A stretch of 64,000 nt of DNA from Actinomadura citrea (GCF_013409045.1 NZ_JACCBT010000001.1:2046001-2110000); one strand, 5' to 3'. Shown: positions 1-8,891, numbered from the stretch's first letter. A program made the numbers and translations. Notes: a model not told the origin generated them from the sequence alone.

Positions 1-1249
1 CGGCCGCGTCCATCGCGGCCTCCCGCCAGTCCTCGGGCAGCAGATGGTCGAGGACGTCGTCGATCGTCACCGAGCCCAGCAGGTGCCCGTTCTCGTCCAC
101 GACCGCGCCCGCGACGAGGTTGTAGGTGGCCAGGAACATCGCGACGGCCTCCAGCGTCATGGTGGGGCGCAGCGGGTCCAGCGCGGAGTCGACGATCCCG
201 CTGACCAGCGTGGGCGGCGGCTCGCGCAGCAGCTTCTGGAAGTGCACGGTGCCGAGGTAGCGGCCGGTCGGCGTCATCGCCGGCGGGCGGCACACGTACA
301 CCTGCGCGGCCAGGGCCGGGTTCAGGTCGGGGCGGCGGATCAGCGCGAGCGCCTCGGCCACCGTCGCGTCCGGCGGGACGATCACCGGGTCGGTCGTCAT
401 CAGCCCGCCCGCCGAGTGGTCGGGATAGGTGAGCAGCCGCCGGACGGGGGCCGCGTCGCGCGGCTCCATCAGCGTCAGCAGCTGCTCGCGCTGCTCGGTC
501 GGCAGCTCGCCGAGCAGGTCCGCGGCGTCGTCGGGGCCCATCGCCTCCAGCACGTCGGCGGCGCGTTCCACGCCGAGCTTGCCGAGGATCTCGATCTGGT
601 CGTCCTCGGGCAGCTCCTCCAGGATGTCGGCGAGCCGCTCGTCGTCCAGCGCGACCGCGACCTCGGTGCGCCGCTTCTCGGGCAGCTCGTGCACGATGTT
701 GGCGAGGTCGGCGGGCTTCATCCGCTCGAACGCGGCGATCAGCCCGGCCGCGCCCTGCCCGAGCTCGACGGCGGAGAACCCCTCCACGGCGTCCCAGTCC
801 ACGATCCTGCTCTCGCCGCGCTTGCGCAGGCCCCGGCCGGTCGTACGGCGGACGGCGATCTTCGTGATGAGCCAGTCGCGGGTGCGGGTCGGCTCCATCG
901 CCACGTCCACGACGGAGACGGACTCGCCGGCGTCGCGGAACCGGACGGTCCGGTCCAGCATCTCGGCGATCACCAGCGTCTCGGACTCGCGCTTCTGGAA
1001 GCGGCGCACGTTCAGCCGCCCGTCGAAGACGACCGCGTCCGCCTCGATCACCGTGACCCGGGTGATCGGCAGGAACACCGTGCGGCGCGTGGCCACCTCC
1101 ACCACCAGCCCGAGCACCCGCGGCGCCCGGGGCGCGAGGCGCAGCGCGACCACGACGTCGCGGACCCGGCCGACCTGGTCTCCCACCGGGTCGAACACCG
1201 CGACGCCCGCGAGCCGGGCGAGGAACACCCGTGACGGAGCACCGCTCAT
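1..1249 (-). CDS. MgtE N-terminal/CBS-domain protein, 3' end outside the window
   Basis: Translating the minus strand from the ATG at 1249 gives MSGAPSRVFLARLAG and stays open to the window edge, so at least 416 residues are present and the C-terminus is missing. The first about 170 residues look like two PRC-barrel-like segments (AVFDPVGDQVGRVRDVV; DWLITKIAVR). They are followed by a helical MgtE-N-like region rich in ELPEDDQIEIL and ELPTEQREQLL repeats, then a CBS pair (GLMTTDPVIVPPDATVAEAL; LVAGAVVDENGHLLGSVTIDDVL). These are the cytosolic sensing domains of MgtE magnesium channels. No membrane segment is visible, so it may be a soluble regulator or the channel part may lie beyond the edge. 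It is divergent from the sigma factor gene, with about 106 bases between them. Confidence 0.8.
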   Translation of the reverse strand, partial: MSGAPSRVFLARLAGVAVFDPVGDQVGRVRDVVVALRLAPRAPRVLGLVVEVATRRTVFLPITRVTVIEADAVVFDGRLNVRRFQKRESETLVIAEMLDRTVRFRDAGESVSVVDVAMEPTRTRDWLITKIAVRRTTGRGLRKRGESRIVDWDAVEGFSAVELGQGAAGLIAAFERMKPADLANIVHELPEKRRTEVAVALDDERLADILEELPEDDQIEILGKLGVERAADVLEAMGPDDAADLLGELPTEQREQLLTLMEPRDAAPVRRLLTYPDHSAGGLMTTDPVIVPPDATVAEALALIRRPDLNPALAAQVYVCRPPAMTPTGRYLGTVHFQKLLREPPPTLVSGIVDSALDPLRPTMTLEAVAMFLATYNLVAGAVVDENGHLLGSVTIDDVLDHLLPEDWREAAMDAA

Positions 1250-1355
1250 GACCTGGACACTACCCGTGATCTCCCGGCTGATCCGGACGGGTATGTCACA
1301 TCCGGCCGTGACCCGGCGTCCAGGGGGCGAAAGGGACGTGAAAGGGTGGAGGACC

Positions 1356-2255
1356 GTGAGCGACGCCTTCGCAGAGCCCTTCGAGCAGCACCGCAACCTG
1401 CTGTTCGCGGTGGCCTACCGGATGCTCGGCACGGCGGCCGACGCGGAGGACGCCGTGCAGGACGCCTGGCTGCGCTGGTCGGCGGGCGACCGGTCCGGTG
1501 TGGCCGACCCCAAGGCCTACCTCGTCCGGATCACCACCAACGTCGCGCTCGACCGGCTGCGCTCGGCGCAGGTCCGGCGCGAGACCTATGTCGGGCCGTG
1601 GCTGCCCGAGCCGATGCTGACCTCCCCGGACGTCGCCGAGGACGCCGAGCTCTCGGAGTCGGTGTCGATGGCGATGCTCGTCGTCCTGGAGACGCTGAGC
1701 CCCCTCGAACGCGCCGTGTTCGTGCTGAAGGAGGTCTTCGGCTACCCCTTCGCCGAGATCGCCCAGGCGCTGGACCGCTCGGAGGCGTCGGTCCGCCAGC
1801 TCGGCACCCGCGCCCGCAAGCACGTGGAGGCGCGGCGCCCCCGCTTCGAGGCCGGCGGCGCCGAGCGGCGCGCCGCCACCGAGCGGTTCTTCGAGGCGGT
1901 CGTCGGCGGCGACGTCAACCGCCTCATGGAGGTCCTCGCGCCCGACGTCGCGCTGTGGTCCGACGGCGGCGGCAAGGTCCGGGCGCCCCGCCGGGCGATC
2001 TTCGGAGCGGGGAAGGTGGCCCGCTTCTTCGCCGGCATCGGCGGGCAGCCCTACCAGGGGATCGACCCGGCCGACATGCGCATCCGGCGCGTCGACCTCA
2101 ACGGCGGGCCGGCGGTCATCGTGGACGGCCCGAACGGGCCGATCAGCGCCGTCGCCGCCGACGTCGACGCGGACGGCCGGGTCCAGGCCATCCACCTGGT
2201 GGCCAACCCGGACAAGCTCCGCGCCCTCGCGGAGGGGCGCCACCTGCCCCTGTGA
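1356..2255 (+). CDS. sigJ: SigJ-like ECF RNA polymerase sigma factor with SnoaL-type tail
   Basis: This protein of 299 residues has region 2 at the N-terminus (FAVAYRMLGTAADAEDAVQDAWLRW, then YLVRITTNVALDRLRSAQ) and region 4 in the middle (LSPLERAVFVLKEVFGYPFAEIAQAL with RSEASVRQL). A C-terminal SnoaL/NTF2-like domain follows (ATERFFEAVVGGDVNRLMEVLAPDVALWSDGGG), as in the SigJ/ECF41 group, where the tail modulates activity in place of an anti-sigma factor. The GTG at 1356 begins VSDAFAEPF and sits just after GGAGG; GTG at 1338 is an alternative. ECF41 genes usually lie beside the carboxymuconolactone decarboxylase or oxidoreductase gene they control. None is adjacent, so the target is unknown. 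Confidence 0.88.
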   Translation: MSDAFAEPFEQHRNLLFAVAYRMLGTAADAEDAVQDAWLRWSAGDRSGVADPKAYLVRITTNVALDRLRSAQVRRETYVGPWLPEPMLTSPDVAEDAELSESVSMAMLVVLETLSPLERAVFVLKEVFGYPFAEIAQALDRSEASVRQLGTRARKHVEARRPRFEAGGAERRAATERFFEAVVGGDVNRLMEVLAPDVALWSDGGGKVRAPRRAIFGAGKVARFFAGIGGQPYQGIDPADMRIRRVDLNGGPAVIVDGPNGPISAVAADVDADGRVQAIHLVANPDKLRALAEGRHLPL

Positions 2256-2282
2256 GGCGTGGCCGGCGCCCGTGAGGCGGGG

Positions 2283-2783
2283 CTACCGGTCGACGTGCCG
2301 GCGCTTGCCGCCGTACAGGCGCGGCGGCGGCCCGGCGGTCGTCGCGGGCGTCGGCACCGGCCGGACGGTCGCGTACTCCTCGTCCGCCTCGACGACCTCG
2401 TCGGCCGGGGTGAGCCGGACGATCCACGACTTCTCGGCCCACGTCTCCACCTGGCCCTCGTGGGTCCGGGCGTTCAGGCGATCCTTGGCGAGGACCGGCG
2501 CCACCTCGTCCCACAGCGCCGATCCCGGCTCGACCTGCTCGGCGTCGGCGACGAAGGTCAGGAGCCGCCCGCCCTTGTCCTTGCTGCGCAGGATCACCGT
2601 CACCTGCGCGGCCTCCGGCAGCCCCGGGAGCGGCTGCTCGCCCTCCCCGCCGGTCAGCACGTAAGCCGACCCGTCATGCCACACGTGCCAGGCGGCGCGC
2701 GGCTGGGGCAGGCCGGGCAGGTCCAGCCACAGCAGCCCCGACTTCTTGGCCGCCTCCTCCAGCAGTGCCCTGTTCAGACCCAT
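2283..2783 (-). CDS. hypothetical protein, possible FMN-binding split-barrel fold
   Basis: A 166-residue soluble protein with no signal or membrane segment. The central part (WHVWHDGSAYVLTGG, VTVILRSKDKGGRLLTFVADAEQV, then RLNA and WAEKSWIVRL) has the strand-rich pattern of pyridoxamine 5'-phosphate oxidase-like split barrels, but I see no decisive motif and give no function. The last 35 residues are acidic then Pro/Arg-rich and probably disordered. It is convergent with the sigma factor gene (27 bases) and divergent from the CoA-ester lyase gene (39 bases). Confidence 0.7.
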   Translation of the reverse strand: MGLNRALLEEAAKKSGLLWLDLPGLPQPRAAWHVWHDGSAYVLTGGEGEQPLPGLPEAAQVTVILRSKDKGGRLLTFVADAEQVEPGSALWDEVAPVLAKDRLNARTHEGQVETWAEKSWIVRLTPADEVVEADEEYATVRPVPTPATTAGPPPRLYGGKRRHVDR

Positions 2784-2822
2784 GCCCCGAGGGTCTCACA
2801 CCGCTGGATAGCATCCGGGGCC

Positions 2823-3761
2823 ATGCGCTCACGACGTACCACCCTCGCCGTACCGGGCAGCAACCCCCGCTTCATCGAGAAGGCGCAGGGGCTGCCCGCC
2901 GACGAGATCTTCCTCGACCTGGAGGACGCCGTCGCGCCGTCGGCCAAGGAGGGCGCCCGCGCGACCGTGGTCGCCGCGCTCAACGACGGCGACTGGACGG
3001 GCAGGACGCGGGTGGTGCGCGTGAACGACCTGGACACCCACTGGGCCTACCGGGACGTGATCGAGGTCGTCGAGGGCGCGGGCGCCAACCTCGACGCCGT
3101 CATGCTGCCGAAGGTGTCGGACGCCGCCCACGTCCAGTGGCTCGACCGGCTGCTCACCCAGATCGAGCGGGCGACGGGCCTGCCCGCGGGCCGCATCGGC
3201 ATCGAGGCGCAGATCGAGGACGCCCGCGGCATGGTCAACGTCGACGCGATCGCCGCGTCCTCACCCCGGCTGGAGGCCCTCGTCCTCGGGCCCGGCGACC
3301 TCATGGCGTCGATCAACATGAAGACCCTCGTCGTCGGCGAGCAGCCGCCCGGCTACACCGAGGGCGACGCCTACCACTACATCCTCATGCGGATCCTGAT
3401 GGCCGCCCGCGCCCACGACCTCCAGGCGATCGACGGCCCCTACTTCAACGTCCGCGACGTGGAGGCCTTCACCCGCGTCGCCGAGCGCTCCGCCGCCCTC
3501 GGCTTCGACGGCAAGTGGGTGCTGCACCCGTCCCAGATCGAGGCGGGCAACGCCGTGTTCTCCCCGTCCCAGGACGACTACGACCACGCCGAGCTGATCC
3601 TGGACGCCTACGAGCACTCGCTCGGCGAGGGCCGCGGCGCCGCCCGGCTCGGCGACGAGATGATCGACGAGGCGTCCCGCAAGATGGCGCTCGTCATCGC
3701 CGCCAAGGGCCGCGCCGCGGGGATGACCCGGACGGAGCGCTTCGATCCGTCCGGGAACTGA
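2823..3761 (+). CDS. HpcH/HpaI-family CoA ester lyase (malyl-CoA/citramalyl-CoA lyase type)
   Basis: A 312-residue TIM-barrel lyase. The opening TTLAVPGSNPRFIEKAQ, the early EIFLDLEDAVAP, the middle IGIEAQIEDARGM, the LVLGPGDL segment and the late GKWVLHPSQIE are hallmarks of the CitE/malyl-CoA lyase branch, which cleaves or forms 3-hydroxy-dicarboxylyl-CoA thioesters with Mg2+. The acidic residues of LEDAV and EAQIED are the expected metal and active-site positions. The exact substrate (malyl-, methylmalyl- or citramalyl-CoA) cannot be told from sequence. ATG 2823 is chosen because it opens the conserved domain; the open frame extends further upstream over the antisense gene. Confidence 0.88.
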   Translation: MRSRRTTLAVPGSNPRFIEKAQGLPADEIFLDLEDAVAPSAKEGARATVVAALNDGDWTGRTRVVRVNDLDTHWAYRDVIEVVEGAGANLDAVMLPKVSDAAHVQWLDRLLTQIERATGLPAGRIGIEAQIEDARGMVNVDAIAASSPRLEALVLGPGDLMASINMKTLVVGEQPPGYTEGDAYHYILMRILMAARAHDLQAIDGPYFNVRDVEAFTRVAERSAALGFDGKWVLHPSQIEAGNAVFSPSQDDYDHAELILDAYEHSLGEGRGAARLGDEMIDEASRKMALVIAAKGRAAGMTRTERFDPSGN

Positions 3762-3814
3762 AGGCCCCGTACGATTCGTCCCACGTACACGAGATCTACC
3801 AGGAGGGGCCACAC

Positions 3815-5266
3815 GTGGGAGGACCAGGGGACGGCGACGGCTGGGCGCCCCTAGACCCCGATCTGGGACGCGAGCCGCAGCGGAACCCGCGGCCGTCCGG
3901 TCCTCGGCCGATGCCGGAGGGCGAGCCGCCGGCGCCCGCCGCCACCTGGCCGCCGAACCCGGCCCGGCCTCATGACGCCGCGCAGCCGTACGGTGCTCAG
4001 CAGCCGTACGGCGCCGGGCAGCCCTACGGCGCCGCGCAGCCCTACGGTGCTCAGCAGCCCCACGGTGCTCAGCAGCCCTTCGGACCTGGGCAGCCGTACG
4101 GCCCCGGCCAGCCGTACGGCCCCGGGGGGCCGCAGGGGCAGGGGTACCCGCCCGGGACCCCGTACTGGGACGGGACACCGGCGCAGCCGCCGGGCGGGCC
4201 CTACCCGGCCCCCTACGGCCCCGGGTACGGGATCCAGGCGGCCAAGCGGCCCTGGACGGTGGAGACGCCCGAGTCGGCCCCGTTCCACCGGCTGGCGCGC
4301 AACGGGGTGCACCGGTGGTGGCGCCCGCTGGTGGGGACCCTCGGGATCGCGGCCGTCGGGATGGTCCTGGCCATCGGGCTGATGATCGCGGGCATCATCG
4401 TCCGGGTGGTGGCCACGGGCGAGGCCCCCGACACCTCCGGGGCGGACACGGACTCGATCTTCGGCGACCAGACGGCCGACCTGGCGTACAACCTCGGGGC
4501 GCTGGCGCTGTTCCTGCCGGTCTCGCTGGCCGCGGCGTGGCTCGTCCAGCGGCGGCGGCCGGGCACGCTCTCCTCGGTCGCGGGACGGCTGCGCTGGCGC
4601 TGGCTCCTCGCCTGCTCGGGCCTGGCGATCGTGTTCTGCGTCGTGTCCTACGGGACGTCGATCGCCGCCGCCGCCGCGATGCACGACCAGTCGGGCGGCG
4701 ATGAGCACTGGGTCGGGTGGGGGCGGTTCCTCGCCCCGGCCGTCGTCATCGTCCTGCTGGTGCCGCTCCAGTCGGCGGCGGAGGAGTACGCGTTCCGCGG
4801 CTGGATGCTCCAGGCCGTGGGCGCGTGCACTCTGGAGAACGCCAGGAACCGCGTCGGGCGCGTTCTCAGCGTCGTCCTCCGCACGCCGTGGCCCGGGATC
4901 GTCGTGGGCTCGGCCCTGTTCACGGCCGGGCACGGCTACACGGGCTGGGGGATCCTCGACATCTTCGCGTTCGGCGCGATCGCCGCGTGGCTCGCGGTTC
5001 GGACGGGCGGGCTGGAGTCCGGCATCGCCATGCACGTGTTCAACAACCTGATGGCGTTCCTCGGCCCCGCGGCGATCGGCCAACTCGACATCGAGCAGGG
5101 GAGCGTCCCCTGGCAGGTCGTCGTGGCGGACATCGTCCCGATGCTGCTCTACGCGGCCGCCGTCGTGTGGCTGGCGCGGCGGATGCGGGTCCAGACCGTC
5201 ACGGCGGGCCCCGGGGACGGCGGCGTGCCGGTCACGGCGGAGGCGGCGCCGGCGCACGCCTCATAG
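3815..5266 (+). CDS. CPBP-family intramembrane metalloprotease with PYG-repeat N-terminus
   Basis: Starts at GTG 3815 behind AGGAGG (3801-3806). The first about 140 of 483 residues form a cytosolic disordered tail rich in repeated QPYGA/QPYGPG units (roughly residues 60-115). Several membrane helices follow, and the CPBP (Abi/Rce1-like) motifs are intact: EEYAFRG (E323, E324, R328), a HGYTGW segment supplying the second motif histidine, and HVFNN for the third. The family includes CAAX-type prenyl proteases, bacteriocin-immunity proteins and SdpI-like proteins; the substrate here is unknown. The last six bases overlap the convergent Nudix gene. Confidence 0.87.
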   Translation: MGGPGDGDGWAPLDPDLGREPQRNPRPSGPRPMPEGEPPAPAATWPPNPARPHDAAQPYGAQQPYGAGQPYGAAQPYGAQQPHGAQQPFGPGQPYGPGQPYGPGGPQGQGYPPGTPYWDGTPAQPPGGPYPAPYGPGYGIQAAKRPWTVETPESAPFHRLARNGVHRWWRPLVGTLGIAAVGMVLAIGLMIAGIIVRVVATGEAPDTSGADTDSIFGDQTADLAYNLGALALFLPVSLAAAWLVQRRRPGTLSSVAGRLRWRWLLACSGLAIVFCVVSYGTSIAAAAAMHDQSGGDEHWVGWGRFLAPAVVIVLLVPLQSAAEEYAFRGWMLQAVGACTLENARNRVGRVLSVVLRTPWPGIVVGSALFTAGHGYTGWGILDIFAFGAIAAWLAVRTGGLESGIAMHVFNNLMAFLGPAAIGQLDIEQGSVPWQVVVADIVPMLLYAAAVVWLARRMRVQTVTAGPGDGGVPVTAEAAPAHAS

Positions 5267-5650
5267 GACGCCCCAGCCGGTGAGGGCGTCGAGGAGGCCG
5301 GGGGTCATCGGGAGGCCGCCGAGATCGTCCGGGGGGACCCAGCGAGCGTCGGACGCGTCGTCGCCCGCACGGAGCGTCCCGCCGGCCACGGTGGCCGTGT
5401 AGTCGTGGATCTCGTAGACGACGCCGCCGGGGCCGGGGCGCTCCACCGTCCCGGCCAGGGCGCCGACGCGGACGTCCAGACCGGTCTCCTCCCTCAGCTC
5501 GCGGGCGACCGCCGCCGCGTCGTCCTCGCCGGGCTCGACCCGCCCGCCCGGGATCGACCACAGGCCCTCGCCCGGCGGCTGCCCGCGCCTGACCAGCAGG
5601 AACCGCCCCTCGCCGTCCCGCACGATCCCGCCCACGCAGCGCACTCGCAT
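5261..5650 (-). CDS. Nudix hydrolase
   Basis: A 129-residue single-domain enzyme with a complete Nudix box, GGRVEPGEDDAAAVARELRE followed by ETGLD, matching Gx5Ex7REUxEExGU. The N-terminal strand (CVGGIVRDGEGRFLLVRRGQ) and the SIPGG entry are typical of MutT-like nucleoside di- or triphosphate pyrophosphohydrolases. The substrate is not predictable. It overlaps the CPBP gene tail-to-tail by six bases and diverges from the DUF6758 gene with 84 bases between. Confidence 0.9.
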   Translation of the reverse strand: MRVRCVGGIVRDGEGRFLLVRRGQPPGEGLWSIPGGRVEPGEDDAAAVARELREETGLDVRVGALAGTVERPGPGGVVYEIHDYTATVAGGTLRAGDDASDARWVPPDDLGGLPMTPGLLDALTGWGVL

Positions 5651-5734
5651 GACCCCATTTTGTCGCCACTTTCCGGGGCCGCGCCCCCGCGGCCCCTTGA
5701 CGAGGCGGGACGTTGCCGCGCAGGGTGGTTACTC

Positions 5735-6379
5735 ATGAGGGCGGAGCCCACATGCCCGCGCTGCGCGGGCCCACTGAGCGAGCCGAGCCTCTGGTCCAGT
5801 GACTGGAGCTGCGGCGTGCACGGCGCCGTACTGCCGAGGCAGCCGTCCAACCGTCCCGGTCCCGAGGGGCTGGCCGTCGCCCTGCAGGACGCGAGGGTCC
5901 CCGTCTGGACGCCCTGGCCGCTTCCGGCGGCCTGGCTCGTCACGGGCTTCACCACCGTCGGGGACGACCGCTCGGGCGCCCGCGCGACCGCCGTCGCGGT
6001 GTCCGGGCCGGGACTGCTGCACGGCCCCGCCGACATGGTCCTGATCGCCGAGGAGCCGGGTATCGGCCTCGGCGCCCACTTCGCGGGGCTCGCGGGCGCC
6101 GATCCCGGCACCGCCTTCAACGGCGGCCCGCCGCACGTGAAGCTGGATGTCGGCGGCCCCGCCACCTGCGGGCAGACGGTGCCGATGTGGGCGGTCGGCG
6201 ACCGTCCCGACCGCGCCGCCTACGTCGGCGAGGCGATGGGGAACTGGCTGTGGGCGGTGCTGTGGCCCGCCGACGCCGGGGTGCTCATGGTGGAGCGCCT
6301 CACCCTGCTCGACCTCCGCGAGCCGGGCATGGACCTCGACCTCCCCTACGGCGCGTACAGCCCCCGCCTCGACGGCTGA
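5735..6379 (+). CDS. DUF6758 family protein
   Basis: A 214-residue protein opening with a zinc-ribbon-like start (CPRCAGPL at residues 6-13, then SCGVHG) and continuing with the actinobacterial DUF6758 pattern (VPVWTPWPLPAAWLVTGF, GDDRSGARATAVA, NWLWAVLWPADAGVLMVE). Members are of unknown function. It sits directly before the PHP phosphoesterase and MBL-fold genes on the same strand, an order I recall from Streptomyces as well. ATG 5735 opens the conserved domain. Confidence 0.83.
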   Translation: MRAEPTCPRCAGPLSEPSLWSSDWSCGVHGAVLPRQPSNRPGPEGLAVALQDARVPVWTPWPLPAAWLVTGFTTVGDDRSGARATAVAVSGPGLLHGPADMVLIAEEPGIGLGAHFAGLAGADPGTAFNGGPPHVKLDVGGPATCGQTVPMWAVGDRPDRAAYVGEAMGNWLWAVLWPADAGVLMVERLTLLDLREPGMDLDLPYGAYSPRLDG

Positions 6380-6407
6380 GCGGCCCCCCGGTTGGTATGA
6401 AGGGGCC

Positions 6408-7274
6408 ATGCGGATCGATCTGCACTGTCACAGCGACGCGTCCGACGGAACCCGGCGCCCGGCGGAGGTCGTCCGCCGGGCGCGCGAGAACGGCGTGGAC
6501 GTCGTCGCGCTCACCGACCACGACACCGTCGCCGGCTGGGACGAGGCCGCCGCGTCCCTCCCGGACGGCCTGGCGCTCGTCCCCGGCATCGAGCTGTCGT
6601 GCAAGGAGGACGACCGGAGCCTGCACCTGCTCGGCTACCTGTTCGACCCGGGCGAGCCGGTGCTGGCGGCCGAGCTGGCCCGGATCCGCGACGACCGGGT
6701 GATCAGGGCGCGCGGCATGGTGGAGCGGCTGAACGAGCTCGGCGCCGGCGTCACGTGGGACATGGTCCGCGCGCTGGCCACGGGCGAGGCGGTCGGGCGC
6801 CCGCACATCGCGCGCGCCATGGTGGAGGCGGGCGTCATCGAGACGGCGGACGAGGCGTTCACGTCCCGGTGGATCGCGCAGGACGGCCGCGCCTACGTCG
6901 AGCGGTACGCGCTCGACACCGAGCGGGCGATCGGGCTCGTCCGCGCGGCCGGGGGAGTGTGCGTCCTGGCGCACCCCCGGGCGCGCCGCCGCGGGTACGT
7001 GTTCGGCGACGAGGTGATCGAGAGACTCGCCGCCGCCGGGCTCGCCGGGGTCGAGACCGACCACCCCGACCACGTCCCCGAGGACCGCGCCCGCCTGCGC
7101 GACCTGGCCGCCTCGCTCGGCCTCGCCGTCACCGGCTCCAGCGACGACCACGGCGCGTTCACCGGCGACCGGATCGGCGCCGAGACCACCGCGCCGGACG
7201 CCTTCGAGACGCTCCGCGCGGCCGCCACCGGCGGTGATCTCCGTCTGCCCGACCGGCGCGGCGAATCGCGGTAG
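6408..7274 (+). CDS. PHP-domain metal-dependent phosphoesterase (TrpH/RNase AM type)
   Basis: A 288-residue protein starting directly with the PHP motif I (MRIDLHCHSDASDG), then LTDHDT (motif II), PGIELSC, and late LAHP and GSSDDHG motifs that supply the remaining metal-binding His/Asp residues. Relatives hydrolyse 3',5'-bisphosphonucleotides or short RNA 5' ends; the specificity here is inferred only at family level. ATG 6408 follows AAGGGG. It lies 28 bases after DUF6758 and 10 bases before the MBL-fold gene, so it is probably cotranscribed with both. Confidence 0.88.
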   Translation: MRIDLHCHSDASDGTRRPAEVVRRARENGVDVVALTDHDTVAGWDEAAASLPDGLALVPGIELSCKEDDRSLHLLGYLFDPGEPVLAAELARIRDDRVIRARGMVERLNELGAGVTWDMVRALATGEAVGRPHIARAMVEAGVIETADEAFTSRWIAQDGRAYVERYALDTERAIGLVRAAGGVCVLAHPRARRRGYVFGDEVIERLAAAGLAGVETDHPDHVPEDRARLRDLAASLGLAVTGSSDDHGAFTGDRIGAETTAPDAFETLRAAATGGDLRLPDRRGESR

Positions 7275-7284
7275 GGTGCGAAGC

Positions 7285-7992
7285 GTGGACGCGCGCATCG
7301 AACAGGTGGTGACGTCGGGGAAGCTCACCCTGGACGACACCGAGTACGACGTCGAGAACAACACCTACATCGTCGGCGACGACGACGAGGTCATCGTGAT
7401 CGACCCGGCCAACGACGCCGAGGCCATCCTCAAGGAGGTCGGTGACCGCGAGGTCATGGCCGTCCTGCTGACCGACGGCAACGAGCACCGCCTCAGCGTG
7501 GTCCTCGAAGTGGCCGCGGCCGGCGAGGAGGACGAGGACAACTGGGCGCCGATCGCGCTGCACCGCGCCGACCGGCTGCTGTGGCGCGACTACTTCGGCC
7601 GCCTCGCCAAGGAGGAGGACGACGAGGACGACGCCAAGGCGCTGCGCTCCCTCGAACCCGACATCTGGCTGGAGGACGGCGGCGTCTTCGAGATCGGCGA
7701 GGCCCAGCTGGAGATCGTGCACACCCCGGGCCACACGCCCGGCGCCGTCTGCGTGATCAGCGAGCAGCTCGGCCTGCTGTTCTCCGGCGACACCCTGCAC
7801 CGCGGCCGTCCCGGCTCGGTCGGCGGCGTCTACGAGGACCTGCGCAAGCAGCTCAACTCGATCGGCGCGCTGCTCACCCCGCTGCCGAAGGACCTGCGGG
7901 TCCTGCCCGCGCAGGGCGAGGAGACCACGGTCGGCGACGAGGACGCCCGCTGGGAGAGCTGGGGCTCCATGGCGCGGGAGTCTGACGACTAG
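7285..7992 (+). CDS. MBL-fold protein with degenerate metal site
   Basis: A 235-residue protein with the metallo-beta-lactamase scaffold: NTYIVGDDDEVIVIDPAND at the start, HTPGHTPGAVCVI in the middle and LLFSGDTL carrying the bridging Asp. The first metal motif, normally THxHxDH, reads LLTDGNEHRLSVV, so most first-site ligands are gone. An acidic segment of about 40 residues (EEDEDNW to KEEDDEDDAK) is inserted before the second motif. It may bind a single metal or be non-catalytic. GTG 7285 is preferred; GTG 7276 is also in frame. Confidence 0.82.
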   Translation: MDARIEQVVTSGKLTLDDTEYDVENNTYIVGDDDEVIVIDPANDAEAILKEVGDREVMAVLLTDGNEHRLSVVLEVAAAGEEDEDNWAPIALHRADRLLWRDYFGRLAKEEDDEDDAKALRSLEPDIWLEDGGVFEIGEAQLEIVHTPGHTPGAVCVISEQLGLLFSGDTLHRGRPGSVGGVYEDLRKQLNSIGALLTPLPKDLRVLPAQGEETTVGDEDARWESWGSMARESDD

Positions 7993-7994
7993 TT

Positions 7995-8885
7995 TTGGAG
8001 CAGCTCGGGTTCGAGGGGATGCCTCGGCGGCTCTACACGTGCACGCCGTCGAGGCTGAACACGTGGCTGGACTGCCCGCGCCGGTACCGGATGACGTATC
8101 TCGATCGTCCGATGCCGCCGAAGGGTCCGCCATGGGCGCACAACAGCGTCGGGGCGAGCGTGCACAACGCGCTGGCCGCCTGGTGGCGGCTGCCCGTCGA
8201 CGAGCGCAGCCCTGAGGCGGCCGGGAGGCTGCTGCTCCGGGGCTGGCTGACCGACGGGTTCCGGGACGAGGCGCAGTCCGCGCAGTGGCGCGAGCGGGCC
8301 CGGGAGATGACGGAGCGGTACGTCGCCGGGCTCGACCCGTCCGACGAGCCGCTCGGCGTCGAGCGCACCGTGGCGACCCGCACCGACCGGATCGCGGTGT
8401 CCGGGCGCATCGACCGGCTGGACGCGCGCGGCCCCGAGCTGGTCGTCGTGGACTACAAGACCGGGCGGCACGTCCTGACCTCCGACGACGCCCGCGGCTC
8501 GCTGGCGCTGGCGATCTACGCGGTGGCGGCGTCGCGCGTCCTGCGCCGCCCGTGCCGCCGGGTCGAGCTGCACCATCTGCCGTCCGGCGAGGTCGCGGTG
8601 TGGGAGCACACCGACGAGTCGCTGGCCCGGCACATCCGGCGCGCGGAGCAGATCGCCGCCGAGGCCGCGACCGCGGACGACGCGTACCGCGCCGGCGCGG
8701 GGAAGCGCGCCGACGTGCCGAAGCCCCGTGCGGGGGAGGTCGACCACGCCCCGCACGACGAGCTGTTCCCGCCGCGTCCGGGCAACCTGTGCTCCTGGTG
8801 CGACTTCGCCCGCCACTGCCCGGAGGGCCGGGAGGCCGCCCCGCGCAAGGAGCCGTGGGCGGCGCTCCCCGTCGACGCCGTCTAG
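7995..8885 (+). CDS. RecB-family exonuclease (PD-(D/E)XK, Fe-S stapled)
   Basis: A nuclease of up to 296 residues. An N-terminal cysteine sits in LNTWLDCPRRYR, and the C-terminus has CSWCDFARHC, giving the four-cysteine Fe-S staple of AddB/RecB-type nucleases. The catalytic core is GRIDRLDARG, then VVVDYKTG with the D-x-K pair, then a late QIAAEA helix. It is standalone without a helicase domain, so it probably acts in DNA end processing with partners. The TTG at 7995 keeps LGFEGMPRRLY, which I recall as conserved in relatives; ATG 8019 is the other candidate. It begins 2 bases after the MBL-fold stop. Confidence 0.87.
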   Translation: MEQLGFEGMPRRLYTCTPSRLNTWLDCPRRYRMTYLDRPMPPKGPPWAHNSVGASVHNALAAWWRLPVDERSPEAAGRLLLRGWLTDGFRDEAQSAQWRERAREMTERYVAGLDPSDEPLGVERTVATRTDRIAVSGRIDRLDARGPELVVVDYKTGRHVLTSDDARGSLALAIYAVAASRVLRRPCRRVELHHLPSGEVAVWEHTDESLARHIRRAEQIAAEAATADDAYRAGAGKRADVPKPRAGEVDHAPHDELFPPRPGNLCSWCDFARHCPEGREAAPRKEPWAALPVDAV

Positions 8886-8891
8886 GGCCGT

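Noticed and set aside
3972..4139. CRISPR-like or DNA-level repeat array
   Set aside because: The repetition is in-frame QPYG-type coding within the CPBP gene; units vary and have no spacers.
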